Below, piece after piece: positions 43,159 to 51,763 of a stretch of 64,000 nucleotides of DNA. Source of the stretch: Chitinophaga sp. LS1 (GTDB lineage: Bacteria; Bacteroidota; Bacteroidia; Chitinophagales; Chitinophagaceae); contig NZ_CP128362.1 in assembly GCF_034274695.1 (NCBI RefSeq), positions 2,108,001 through 2,172,000 of the forward strand, written 5' to 3'. The notes below the pieces were generated by a model. That model was not told the origin of the DNA, made no database searches, and saw only the letters and a program-made list of their open reading frames with translations. A program made the position numbers and the translations under genes. Numbering within the stretch: position 1 is the first letter of the stretch; each line of letters begins with the position of its first letter.

Positions 43159-44673
43159 ATGCAAAAGCAAATAAAATCAGCATTGATCTCCGTTTTCTAT
43201 AAAGACAACCTGGAGAACATCGTTAAAAAATTGGGTGAACAGGGTGTAACCATCTATTCTACCGGTGGTACACAAAAGTTTATTGAAGACTTAGGTGTTT
43301 CCTGTGTGGCTGTAGAAAACCTGACAGCTTATCCTTCCATCCTGGGAGGCCGTGTAAAAACATTGCATCCTAAAGTATTTGGTGGTATTCTGGCTCGTCG
43401 TGATAATCCACAGGATCTGGAACAGCTTGCACAATACGAGATTCCTGAACTGGATCTGGTAATCGTGGATCTGTATCCGTTCGAAGAGACTGTAAAGAGC
43501 ACGAAGGAAGAACAAACTATCATCGAGAAGATCGATATCGGTGGTGTATCTCTGATCAGAGCTGCCGGTAAGAACTACAAAGATGTTGTGATCGTTGCTT
43601 CCAAAGACCAGTATGCTGATCTGGAAAAAGTACTGACTGACAACAATGGCGCTACTTCACTGGAAGATCGTCGTGCTTTTGCTGCCAAGGCATTTGAAGT
43701 ATGTGCTAACTATGATGTAGCAATTTCACAGTACTTCCTGAACAATGAGCCAAATGCTTATTTCCAGGTATCTGCACCTCAGGGTCAGATCATGCGTTAT
43801 GGAGAAAATCCTCACCAGAAGGGTGTATTCTATGGTGACCTGTCTGAGATCTTCAACAAGCTGCATGGTAAAGAACTGTCTTACAATAACCTGGTAGACG
43901 TAGATGCGGCCTGCCAGCTGATTCAGGAATTTAAAGACATCACTTTCGCTGTCATCAAGCATACCAACGTATGCGGTATCGCTAGTCGCTCTACCCTGAA
44001 AGAAGCTTGGGATGCTGCGCTGGCTGGTGATAAGGAAAGTGCATTTGGTGGCGTACTGGTTTGTAATGCTATAGTAGATAAAGCGACTGCTGAGTCTATC
44101 AGCGAGATCTTCTTTGAAATCCTGATTGCTCCGGGTTTTGCGCCTGATGCACTGGAAGTGCTGCAGGCTAAAAAGAATCGCATCTTATTGGAGCAGAAAG
44201 CACCTGTCGTAGCTCCGTATGTATATAAGAATGTGCTGAACGGCGTACTGTTGCAGGGCAATGATAAGGGTAACTTCCAGGACTGGAACGATGTAGGTGC
44301 TAAACCTGCTACACCGGAAGAGAAAGCAGACCTTACCTTTGCTAACATCGTATGTAAACACCTGAAATCTAACGCTATCGCACTGGTGAAAAACCAGCAG
44401 CTGATTGGTAAAGGTTGTGGCCAGACTTCCCGTATCGATGCGCTGCGCCATGCTATTGAAAAAGCAAAGCAATTCAATTTCGATCTGAGAGGGGCAGCTA
44501 TGGCGTCTGACGCATTCTTCCCATTCGATGATTGCGTACGTATCGCTCATGCTGAAGGTATCGTATCTATCATTCAGCCAGGTGGCTCTGTTCGTGACAA
44601 CGACTCAATTACTTACTGTAAAGAAAATGATATGGTGATGGTTATGACCGGTATGCGTCATTTCAGACACTAA
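43159..44673 (+). CDS. purH: Bifunctional AICAR transformylase / IMP cyclohydrolase
   Basis: A 504-residue enzyme that catalyses the last two steps of purine synthesis: formylation of AICAR with 10-formyl-tetrahydrofolate, then ring closure to IMP. It starts at ATG 43159 (MQKQIKSALISVFYKDN). The cyclohydrolase half shows STGGTQKFIEDLG, GRVKTLHPKVFGGILARR and LYPFEETV; the transformylase half has RYGENPHQKGVFYGDL, VKHTNVCGIA-like (IKHTNVCGIASRS) and the end PGGSVRDNDSITY ... TGMRHFRH with the conserved terminal His. A 78-base in-frame extension upstream overlaps comEC and lacks similarity. It is probably co-transcribed with comEC. Confidence 0.96.
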   Translation: MQKQIKSALISVFYKDNLENIVKKLGEQGVTIYSTGGTQKFIEDLGVSCVAVENLTAYPSILGGRVKTLHPKVFGGILARRDNPQDLEQLAQYEIPELDLVIVDLYPFEETVKSTKEEQTIIEKIDIGGVSLIRAAGKNYKDVVIVASKDQYADLEKVLTDNNGATSLEDRRAFAAKAFEVCANYDVAISQYFLNNEPNAYFQVSAPQGQIMRYGENPHQKGVFYGDLSEIFNKLHGKELSYNNLVDVDAACQLIQEFKDITFAVIKHTNVCGIASRSTLKEAWDAALAGDKESAFGGVLVCNAIVDKATAESISEIFFEILIAPGFAPDALEVLQAKKNRILLEQKAPVVAPYVYKNVLNGVLLQGNDKGNFQDWNDVGAKPATPEEKADLTFANIVCKHLKSNAIALVKNQQLIGKGCGQTSRIDALRHAIEKAKQFNFDLRGAAMASDAFFPFDDCVRIAHAEGIVSIIQPGGSVRDNDSITYCKENDMVMVMTGMRHFRH

Positions 44674-44704
44674 GTCTTTCTAAACAGAAAGAATAATATT
44701 TTGT

Positions 44705-44735
44705 AAGCACCGGTTATGCCGGTGCTTATTTTTTA
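44705..44735 (+). terminator. Terminator of purH
   Basis: AAGCACCGG (44705-44713) pairs with CCGGTGCTT (44719-44727), then ATTTTTTAT. The tail overlaps the -7 box of the next gene. Confidence 0.83.
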
Positions 44736-44741
44736 TATTTG
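44734..44741 (+). promoter_or_regulatory. -7 box directly before the third sigma factor gene
   Basis: TATATTTG, an exact match to TAnnTTTG, ends nine bases before the ATG at 44751. No TTG lies 19-22 bases upstream, so a second promoter element is not confirmed. Transcription from it would begin at or within a few bases of the start codon. Confidence 0.45.
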
Positions 44742-44750
44742 TTACGGGCT

Positions 44751-45347
44751 ATGGCATTTATACATCACAATAGTGACAACGGGGCGGACGATGCACAGAT
44801 GATCCGGATATACAAACAATCCGGCAAGCTTGAAGATCTCGCTACCCTTTACCAGCGTTACATGAACCTGGTATATGGGGTCTGTTTGCGTTATTTTGAT
44901 GAAGAGGCCAGTAAGGATGTTGTGATGCAGATCTTTGAAGAACTCATCGTGAAAGTGCAACAGTATGAGATACAGAACTTTAAAAGCTGGCTACATGTCC
45001 TGACCCGCAATCATTGTCTGATGAAACTGCGGGCGATGAAGAACAAAGAAAGCCGTGAGATCTCCCTTGATGTGCTCCCTGTTATGGAAAACGAGCAATT
45101 TACACATCATGATGGCGGTACGGCGCTGGAGACAAATCTCCAGGAGATGGAAAGGTGTATGGAGACCTTGCCGGAAGAACAGAAGCGTAGTGTCGATCTT
45201 TTTTACCTGAAGGAAAAGAGCTACAAAGAAGTAGCCGATCTGACAGGATATGAGATGAAAAAGGTGAAAAGTTATATTCAGAATGGGAAGCGCAATCTGA
45301 AAAATTGTATGGAAGAACATAATGCAGCAGCAAAGCAATCATATTAA
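44751..45347 (+). CDS. ECF-type RNA polymerase sigma factor
   Basis: A 198-residue protein from ATG 44751. Region 2 is LATLYQRYMNLVYGVCLRYFDEEASKDVVMQIFEELIVKV, and region 4 is LPEEQKRSVDLFYLKEKSYKEVADLTGYEMKKVKSYIQNGKRNLKNCM, the helix-turn-helix that reads the -35 region. The frame extends four residues upstream to a TTG, but the ATG is the natural start. It overlaps the next gene, an anti-sigma/TonB fusion, by 26 bases, which indicates strong coupling. The set of target promoters is unknown; the coupled protein suggests an envelope or transport signal. Confidence 0.92.
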   Translation: MAFIHHNSDNGADDAQMIRIYKQSGKLEDLATLYQRYMNLVYGVCLRYFDEEASKDVVMQIFEELIVKVQQYEIQNFKSWLHVLTRNHCLMKLRAMKNKESREISLDVLPVMENEQFTHHDGGTALETNLQEMERCMETLPEEQKRSVDLFYLKEKSYKEVADLTGYEMKKVKSYIQNGKRNLKNCMEEHNAAAKQSY

Positions 45348-46581
45348 ACCTGTGGCAGATCCTGATCTGATACGCCGTTATCTGGCTGGAGAGCTGGATC
45401 ACAAGGCTATGCACGCCCTGGAGCGGCAGGCTTTGGATGATCCGTTCCTGGCAGAAGCACTGGAGGGCTTTGAAAAGCATGCTCCGGATCAGCGTATGAA
45501 CCTGGCTGACCTGAGCAAACGAGTGGAGCAAAGGGTACAGGCGCCTGCTAAAAGGAGGGTGATTCCAATGTATCTGCGTTGGGCAGTTGCAGCATCGGTC
45601 TGTTTTGTAGTTGGGTCCAGCATTATCTGGTTGTGGCCTGCAGGGAATAAAATTGAAATAGCGAAGGTGGACGTTAAGACGGATACCATTATTCCGGCTG
45701 AGGTACCAGCGATGGTACAGGTGCCGGAAAGTGCGACGATGTTTAAGAAGGAACAGAGTACCAATAAAAGTTTTCAGGCACCTGCTGTAACGGCTCCAAT
45801 AGCAACTCCTCTCAATGAACCCAAGGCAGAACCACAGCCGCAGGCAGAGGTCACATTGGCACCAGCACCCGCTTTGACTCCTTCTATTAATGTAGCTAAA
45901 GATACTGTTGATGTATTGGCTAGTCAGAATTACCGTAAAGTTTATGATGAGTATAAATCATCCTCTAATACGGCGATGACAATGAACCAGATATCCAGGT
46001 TTTCTACTTATGATCAAAACCTCATTAAAGGAAGGGTCCTTAATTGGAAAGGAGACAGTGGTATTGCCGGTGTAACCGTTACTACCGGAATTTATGGAGC
46101 AACTACAGATCAGGAAGGATATTTCTCTCTCCCGGCCGCAAGAATGAGTAAGAAAATGGGAGGTAATCAACTGTTCACTGCCTATGCTCCCGGATATGAA
46201 AGTAAGAGCCTGAATTATTCAGGCAGCGAGCCATTTGTAAGAATGCAACTGAAACGAACTACAGATACGACAACCGTAATCGGTAATTCAGGCAATAATG
46301 ATCCATCTCCTATGGGTGGATTTGAGAAGTACGAAATATACCTCACTAAAAATGTACAATATCCTGCAGGTCTTATCGTAAGTGGTAGAGTCAGGGTACA
46401 ATTCTATGTACAGCCGGATGGTTCGTTGACTGATTTCAGGGTGCTGAAAAAGCTGCAGGCTGAATGTGATCAGGAAGCTATCCGCTTAATCAAAGTCGGG
46501 CCGGCATGGTTACCAGCAGCAAATGGAAAAGCTGTAAAAGTAAAAGTTGATGTGAATTTTACCCCGGAAGCGCATCAATAG
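45322..46581 (+). CDS. Anti-sigma-like protein fused to carboxypeptidase-regulatory and TonB-like domains
   Basis: A 419-residue protein. An N-terminal helical domain (DPDLIRRYLAGELDHKAMHALERQALDDPFLAEALEGFE) fits a cytoplasmic anti-sigma domain. A membrane segment (about 86-110, YLRWAVAASVCFVVGSSIIWLW) is followed by a Pro/Ala-rich linker, a carboxypeptidase-regulatory-like domain (about 235-305, GRVLNWKGDSGIAGVTVTTG ... TDQEGYFSL) and a C-terminal TonB-type domain (about 330-419, GRVRVQFYVQPDGSLTDFRVLKKL). It overlaps the sigma factor gene by 26 bases. The layout couples a sigma factor to an outer-membrane transport signal, as in FecR-type systems but in a single protein. Confidence 0.78.
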   Translation: MQQQSNHIKPVADPDLIRRYLAGELDHKAMHALERQALDDPFLAEALEGFEKHAPDQRMNLADLSKRVEQRVQAPAKRRVIPMYLRWAVAASVCFVVGSSIIWLWPAGNKIEIAKVDVKTDTIIPAEVPAMVQVPESATMFKKEQSTNKSFQAPAVTAPIATPLNEPKAEPQPQAEVTLAPAPALTPSINVAKDTVDVLASQNYRKVYDEYKSSSNTAMTMNQISRFSTYDQNLIKGRVLNWKGDSGIAGVTVTTGIYGATTDQEGYFSLPAARMSKKMGGNQLFTAYAPGYESKSLNYSGSEPFVRMQLKRTTDTTTVIGNSGNNDPSPMGGFEKYEIYLTKNVQYPAGLIVSGRVRVQFYVQPDGSLTDFRVLKKLQAECDQEAIRLIKVGPAWLPAANGKAVKVKVDVNFTPEAHQ

Positions 46582-46784
46582 CTGGCTTTGTGCTGCTTTA
46601 TCGCCTTAATCAGTTTCCTGTTTCTTCTATCTGCGCGACTATCATTTAATGATACGACTGCCCAAATTGCAGCCGGAATCCACCCGAGTATTGTGCATTG
46701 GAGTATCAGGCATAATATGCCGGAAAGAAGCTTGCCTCTCAGCAAAAATGATAGCCAAGGTAACAATATTGCTATCAGCGTCAT
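46575..46784 (-). CDS. YqaE/Pmp3-like small membrane protein
   Basis: A 69-residue protein with two hydrophobic stretches: AILLPWLSFLLRGKLLSG and ILCLILQCTILGWIPAAIWAVVSL. The pattern LLP near the start and GWIPAAIWA fits the Pmp3/YqaE family of small membrane proteins found in bacteria, yeast and plants and linked to ion or cold stress. A basic tail of about 20 residues follows (RADRRNRKLIKAIKQHK), which is longer than the usual family members. It overlaps the end of the anti-sigma/TonB gene by seven bases, tail to tail, and lies downstream of lutB. Confidence 0.72.
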   Translation of the reverse strand: MTLIAILLPWLSFLLRGKLLSGILCLILQCTILGWIPAAIWAVVSLNDSRADRRNRKLIKAIKQHKASY

Positions 46785-46808
46785 GTTGTGGTGTTTTATT
46801 GGAATTTA

Positions 46809-48185
46809 CTACTTTTTGCGGTCTTTCCACATCTGGTTGAAGGATTTAGGGGCAAATACAGGCAATTCCCTGTCTTCTCCCCATGCTTGGGTAAAGAACC
46901 TTTTCATGAAGAAGTTCTTCATATTTCCACTGGCAAGGTTCATCATGCGCCGGCTTAGACTGGCTTGTTTCCAGCCAAACCAGGATATCTTTTCAGCACC
47001 GGAAGTATGGTTTTCTTCTACGGCTTTATGTCGGTTGTGGAGTAGTAATTCATGGAGGTTGATGCGTACCGGGCATACTTCTGTACAGTTTCCGCAAAGG
47101 GATGAAGCATAACTCAGGTGCATATAATTTTCAACACCCTTCAGGTGAGGGGTAATAACAGAGCCGATCGGACCGCTATAGGTTGTGCCATAAGTATGAC
47201 CACCAATGTTTTTATAAACAGGGCAGGCATTCAGGCAGGAACCGCAGCGAATACAATACAGCGCTTCTCTGGCTTCAGTATCCGCAAGTAAATTAGTACG
47301 ACCATTATCCATCAGGATCACATACATTTCTTCAGGACCATCTATTTCTCCTTCCTGACGTGGACCGCTAAAGATGGAGTTATATACAGTTACCTGCTGA
47401 CCGGTACCATAGGTCGCCAGCAATGGCCAGAAGAGTGCCAGGTCATTGATAGATGGGATCATCTTTTCGATGCCCACCAGTACGATATGTGTTTTGGGAA
47501 AGGCGGTGCTCAGACGTGCGTTTCCTTCATTTTCAGTTACGGCGATACCACCGATATCTGCAATGATGAAGTTTGCCCCCGTAATGCCGATTTCGGCATC
47601 CAGGTATTTCTGACGGAGTTTTTCACGGGCTACCATGGTCAGCTCCTGGGGAGTGAGGTTGGGAGGCGTGCCCAGTTTTTCTTCGAACAGACGGGCTACA
47701 TCTTCCTTGCTTTTGTGCATGGCGGGTGTTACGATGTGGTAAGGCGGCTCACCATCCAGCTGTTGGATGTATTCTCCCAGGTCTGTTTCTACACACTCAA
47801 TATTATGATCGGCCAGGAAGCTGTTCAAATGAACTTCTTCTGTTGCCATTGATTTGCTCTTTACGATGCTTTTGCAATTCTTGGCTTTGCAAATGTTCAG
47901 TATTTCTTCCAGCACCTGCTCCGCATTTTCCGCCCAGATCACTTTGCCACCACGACGGGTCAGGTTGGATTCAAACTCTTCGAGGTGTTTGTCCAGCTGC
48001 TCAATAGCTCTCCATTTGATATTCTTGGCGCGTTCGCGAGCAGTCATCAGATCGGAGAACTGATTTTTTCCGGCTTTTACAGCTGTATTATACTTGCCTA
48101 TATTATAATTGATTGTCTGGCGATGACCGAGGTCTGTCGCTTTCTTCTCGCTCTTGTCCAGGAATGTGGAGGCATTCTGATGCAT
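46809..48185 (-). CDS. lutB: Lactate utilisation iron-sulfur protein (LutB/LldF-like)
   Basis: A 458-residue protein. The N-terminal half has ISKMATEEVHL-like text (KSKSMATEEVHLNSFL) and GITGANFIIADIGGIAVTENEGNARL, the DUF162 (LUD) domain. The C-terminal half has two 4Fe-4S motifs, CIRCGSCLNACPVY (residues about 310-323) and CGNCTEVCPVR (about 360-370). This is LutB, a subunit of the L-lactate oxidation complex with LutA and LutC. Neither partner gene is adjacent: upstream is a DUF3109 gene and downstream the small membrane protein gene. The start ATG 48185 is before the conserved region. Confidence 0.9.
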   Translation of the reverse strand: MHQNASTFLDKSEKKATDLGHRQTINYNIGKYNTAVKAGKNQFSDLMTARERAKNIKWRAIEQLDKHLEEFESNLTRRGGKVIWAENAEQVLEEILNICKAKNCKSIVKSKSMATEEVHLNSFLADHNIECVETDLGEYIQQLDGEPPYHIVTPAMHKSKEDVARLFEEKLGTPPNLTPQELTMVAREKLRQKYLDAEIGITGANFIIADIGGIAVTENEGNARLSTAFPKTHIVLVGIEKMIPSINDLALFWPLLATYGTGQQVTVYNSIFSGPRQEGEIDGPEEMYVILMDNGRTNLLADTEAREALYCIRCGSCLNACPVYKNIGGHTYGTTYSGPIGSVITPHLKGVENYMHLSYASSLCGNCTEVCPVRINLHELLLHNRHKAVEENHTSGAEKISWFGWKQASLSRRMMNLASGNMKNFFMKRFFTQAWGEDRELPVFAPKSFNQMWKDRKK

Positions 48186-48310
48186 ACTTTGTTAGAATTG
48201 CTGATTGCGAATGACAAAAGCCATACCGGAAAACGGTATGGTGGTGTATTTAGACAACTATTTGGTAAAGATAGGGAATTACCAATGGATAATGCCACAG
48301 GCCGTCAGCC

Positions 48311-48886
48311 TTAATCTGCGCGGTATTTTTTGGTCGCTATTTTATCCAGCACGGCGTAAAATTCTTCCCCGTATTTGCGGATGATAGCTTCCTGGAGGAA
48401 GCGGTACACCGGTACTTTCAGGCTTTTGCCATTCTTGCATGCTGGTTTACATATGTCCCAACGGTCGTAGTTGACTGCCTCAAAAGATTCGTATTTAGTG
48501 ACCCGGATGGGGTAGAGGTGACAGGAGATCGGTTTTTTATAATCTACGATGCCGTCTTTGTATGCTTTTTCTATACCGCAACCTACTACGCCATATTCGT
48601 CGATGCTGGCATAGGCACAGATACCACCATCCACGATAGGGGTTACATACCCATATTCATCATCAATAGTATTGGTCCCGGTTTTTTCTATTTCGGCGAT
48701 CCCTTCCGGGCGCAGGTAAGACTTGATTTTTGGATAGACCTTCTTCAGGATCTTTACTTCGTCTTTGTCCAGTGGAGCTCCACAGTCCCCTGCTACGCAG
48801 CAGGCTCCTTTGCAGGCCCCCAGGTTGCACACGAACTTTTCTTCCACTATTTCGTCACTGATATATTTATCGTCTATGATGATCAT
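48311..48886 (-). CDS. DUF3109 family cysteine-rich protein
   Basis: A 191-residue protein starting at ATG 48886 (MIIIDDKYISDEIVEEKFVC). It contains 11 or more cysteines, including LGACKGACCVAGDCGAPL near the start and later CGIEK, CHLYPIR and CKPACK, as in the DUF3109 family (UPF0153-like zinc or iron-sulfur binding proteins with the CxxxCCxxxC cluster). Function unknown. It has no signal peptide or membrane segment. It lies upstream of lutB on the same strand (gap 125 bases) and next to gldD. A -7 box TAATTTTG is at 48904-48911, 17 bases before the start. Confidence 0.86.
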   Translation of the reverse strand: MIIIDDKYISDEIVEEKFVCNLGACKGACCVAGDCGAPLDKDEVKILKKVYPKIKSYLRPEGIAEIEKTGTNTIDDEYGYVTPIVDGGICAYASIDEYGVVGCGIEKAYKDGIVDYKKPISCHLYPIRVTKYESFEAVNYDRWDICKPACKNGKSLKVPVYRFLQEAIIRKYGEEFYAVLDKIATKKYRAD

Positions 48887-48903
48887 TGGTAGGATAATGA
48901 CCG

Positions 48904-48911
48904 CAAAATTA
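48904..48911 (-). promoter_or_regulatory. -7 box of the DUF3109 gene
   Basis: TAATTTTG on the minus strand fits TAnnTTTG and lies 17 bases upstream of ATG 48886. No TTG was found at the normal distance. Confidence 0.4.
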
Positions 48912-48949
48912 CAACAATCTGGTTGCTTTTGCATGGTTCGGTTCGGAGT

Positions 48950-49585
48950 CTAACGCCATTTCAGTGTTTCCACCAGGTGCAGCATATCTTCCTGCAGGAA
49001 TTTATGTACTGGTGCAAGGGAGTCTGCATTTGGTGCAGCGTCGAAATAAAGGGCGCCACGCAGGAAGTGTTTTACGGAATCTGTCATATAGAACTGTTTG
49101 GCAGAAGCCGCGTTACCTCCTACATCGTAGAAAAGACCATAAATGTGGTTGGCTGGGTTACCGATGTTTTTTTCTTCAATGTATTCTGCCTTATAAGTAT
49201 GCTTATAAGTCATCTTAAAGGCATCATTAATGAGTTTCTGGAAGTCGTTTTCCCCTTTCCCGATTTCTTTATAGCTCATGTATATTTTCCCATTGAGGGT
49301 AGGAAACTCTACATTTATCCAATAGGGATTTTCAGTTTTTTGTCCAAAGAAGAGGCTGTCCTTGACGATATTGGCGTAAACGGGATATTCGAATGTATAT
49401 GGATATCCGGGTTGGTCAAATACGCGATATTCTCTTTTAGGAAAATTGATCTGGAAGTATCCTCTTGGTTTAGGAGTATATGTTTGGTCACAGGCAGTAT
49501 ACAGCAACGGCAGTAATAACAGCATGAAACAGCCTTTCAGCCGGGCGGTAACAGTTGACAGGCTTCTTTTTCTCTTACAGTTCAT
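48950..49585 (-). CDS. gldD: Gliding motility lipoprotein GldD
   Basis: A 211-residue protein. The signal peptide ends in the lipobox LYTAC, so it should be a lipoprotein. The mature start YTPKPRGYFQINFPKREYR is the hallmark of GldD, followed by the family pattern YPYTFEYP, WINVEFPTLNGKIYMSYK and FYDVGGNAASAKQFYMTDS. GldD is needed for gliding and surface secretion in Flavobacterium. It lies 18 bases downstream of gldE, the same order as in other Bacteroidota. ATG 49585 gives a normal signal peptide; ATG 49525 is an alternative but would leave a signal peptide of only about 12 residues. Confidence 0.93.
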   Translation of the reverse strand: MNCKRKRSLSTVTARLKGCFMLLLLPLLYTACDQTYTPKPRGYFQINFPKREYRVFDQPGYPYTFEYPVYANIVKDSLFFGQKTENPYWINVEFPTLNGKIYMSYKEIGKGENDFQKLINDAFKMTYKHTYKAEYIEEKNIGNPANHIYGLFYDVGGNAASAKQFYMTDSVKHFLRGALYFDAAPNADSLAPVHKFLQEDMLHLVETLKWR

Positions 49586-49603
49586 TGCTTCTATGTTGTG
49601 ATA

Positions 49604-50962
49604 TTATTCTTCTTCCACGTTTTGCCTTACGCTTACCTGTACTTTCTGGATGCGCATCTTGCTCTTTTCCAGTACAGTAAAGTCATAATCTCCATAGGTG
49701 ATCACGCTGTTTTCTTCCGGGAATTTACCAGCCAGTTCAAGGATCAGGCCTCCGATGGAGTCGCTTTCACCCTTTACAGTTTCGAAGGTATCCGGAGGAA
49801 TGTTCATGATACGGCAAACGTCGTTGAGCATGGTTTTGCCCTCGAACACGTAGGTATAGTTGTCAACTTTGGAATAGTTGAATTCTTCTTCGTCAAATTC
49901 ATCTTTGATATCTCCGATCACTTCTTCTACAATATCTTCCAGGGTTACGATACCGGAGGTACCACCAAATTCATCTACCACTACGGCAAAGTGCATTCTC
50001 CTGGTTTGGAATTCAGATAGCAGGTCTTCGATGAGCTTGTGGCCGTGAACGAAGAATGGCTGGCGCATTACGGTATGCCAGTCAAAAGTATTGCCTTTGT
50101 CAAGGTGTGGGAGCAGGTCTTTGGTATGTATAACGCCAACGATATTGTCCAGATTGCCTTTGTAAACAGGCAGGCGGGAATAGTGGAGGTCAGCTACATG
50201 TTTGACAACTACATCGAAAGGGGCGTCGTATTCCACACCGTGCACATCCAGACGGGTATGCATGATTTGTTTTACGGTGATATTGCCAAACTTCAGGATG
50301 CCTTTCAGGATGTTTTTTTCCTCCTGTGAGGCGGTCGGGTCCACACTCATTTCGATGGCTTCGTCTATTTCCTGGTAGTTGACAGCGCCGCTGCCACGAT
50401 GGAAGAAGCGGGCTTCGATGCTTTCGCTCATGCTTACATAGAAGTCGCTGACTGGTTCGAGGGTAGCATGAATAATGCTTACAAACCAGGCGAAGTAGGT
50501 AGCAAAGCGAATGTTGTTTTGGGCGGCCCATACCCTGGGGAGTACCTGGCCAAAGAAGAGGAGTACAAAGATGATGATGGCTATGCGCACCACGAAGGAA
50601 ACGACAGGCAGGGTCTGCAGGTCTTCCATTTGGGTGATGAGGTAGCTGGTCACCATGATGAATGCCAGGGAAAGGAGTATACCTGCTATCTGGAGGGATG
50701 CCAGCAGGGAGCGGGGCTTTTCCAGGAGTTTGGTAATGAGTTTTCCACTGGTGTTTTGCCTGGTTTTCAGAGCGTTCAGGTCCTTGTAATTCAGGGAGAA
50801 GAAGGCTACTTCTGCGCCGGAGACGATGAAAGCCAAGAGTAAGAGTATGAAGATTACAAGCAGGTAAATCACCACGTTTGGCGTGGCAATTGGTGCCGAG
50901 GCTTGTAACAGGGTGAGCTTACCAGAAATAATGCTTGCCGGATAGGTGTACAAATTGTTCAA
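49604..50962 (-). CDS. gldE: Gliding motility-associated protein GldE
   Basis: A 452-residue membrane protein of the CorC/HlyC-type family. An N-terminal region (DUF21) has four hydrophobic segments (about 30-180), followed by two CBS domains (about 215-335, IMHTRLDVHGVEYDAP ... GIVTLEDIVEEVIGDI) and a C-terminal CorC_HlyC domain. Such proteins are often linked to ion transport. In Bacteroidota it is named GldE from its position next to gldD and its effect on gliding. It is followed by gldD after 18 bases. The ssb and mutY genes upstream on the same strand form the conserved neighbourhood. Confidence 0.92.
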   Translation of the reverse strand: MNNLYTYPASIISGKLTLLQASAPIATPNVVIYLLVIFILLLLAFIVSGAEVAFFSLNYKDLNALKTRQNTSGKLITKLLEKPRSLLASLQIAGILLSLAFIMVTSYLITQMEDLQTLPVVSFVVRIAIIIFVLLFFGQVLPRVWAAQNNIRFATYFAWFVSIIHATLEPVSDFYVSMSESIEARFFHRGSGAVNYQEIDEAIEMSVDPTASQEEKNILKGILKFGNITVKQIMHTRLDVHGVEYDAPFDVVVKHVADLHYSRLPVYKGNLDNIVGVIHTKDLLPHLDKGNTFDWHTVMRQPFFVHGHKLIEDLLSEFQTRRMHFAVVVDEFGGTSGIVTLEDIVEEVIGDIKDEFDEEEFNYSKVDNYTYVFEGKTMLNDVCRIMNIPPDTFETVKGESDSIGGLILELAGKFPEENSVITYGDYDFTVLEKSKMRIQKVQVSVRQNVEEE

Positions 50963-51129
50963 CTTTTCGTTAAGGAATTAAAAACCAGCATTACACTGCA
51001 AAGCAGGTTCCAAAAAAATGGGAAAGAAATTCAGGTATTAAATTGAATCGCTTTCCCTATATGCAAATATAAGTAATACCCCATTACGGGGTTATCAAGC
51101 AAAAAGAATTAATATTTTAATTGGATAGT

Positions 51130-51585
51130 TTAAAAGGGCAGATCGTCAGCTGCGTCACTAATTTGGGGGGGGATGTCCATATTGGGGAAATTGTCACCGG
51201 TAGTGCTGCCTGTATTACTATGATGGATGGCATGCTCTGAATTATTAAGATCCATGCGTTTATCCAGCATAACGAGGTTATCACCTACAACTTCGGTAGC
51301 AAATTTTTTATTTCCTTCCTTATCTTCCCAGCTACGTGTGCGCAGACGTCCTTCAATGTAAACCAGGCTGCCTTTGTGCAGGTATTTCTGCGCTAATTCT
51401 GCCAGTCCACGCCATAAAACTACCGTGTGCCATTCTGTTTGGGAGATCAGTTTACCGGCCCTGTCCTTAAATGTCTCCGTAGTAGCCAGAGAAAATTTAG
51501 CTACTGCGATATTGCCTTCTAAAAACTGTACATCCGGATCTCTACCCAAGTTGCCAATCAGGATTACTTTATTAACACCTCTCAT
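51130..51585 (-). CDS. ssb: Single-stranded DNA-binding protein
   Basis: A 151-residue protein. The OB fold starts MRGVNKVILIGNLGRDPDVQF, continues with ETFKDRAGKLISQTEWHTVVLWRGLAE and YIEGRLRTRSWEDKEGNKKFATEVVG; the C-terminus ends in DDLPF, the acidic tail that recruits repair proteins. It binds single-stranded DNA in replication, recombination and repair. It lies between mutY (upstream, gap 178 bases) and gldE, all on the minus strand. TATATTTC lies about 40 bases upstream of the ATG, a one-mismatch -7 box. Confidence 0.96.
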   Translation of the reverse strand: MRGVNKVILIGNLGRDPDVQFLEGNIAVAKFSLATTETFKDRAGKLISQTEWHTVVLWRGLAELAQKYLHKGSLVYIEGRLRTRSWEDKEGNKKFATEVVGDNLVMLDKRMDLNNSEHAIHHSNTGSTTGDNFPNMDIPPQISDAADDLPF

Positions 51586-51763
51586 TGTTGCAGGTTTTAA
51601 TCTATTGATTTTAACGATGGAAATATACTGTTTCTTTAAATAAACAACCTTCTTAAAGTTAACATTTTTTTCAAATCGTTGTGAAAAAAATGCTGACTAG
51701 TTTTAGCTTCAAATACCTTGCCGCAGCAAGTTGGGCGCACTTTGTCCTCAGAGAGTTTTTGCA

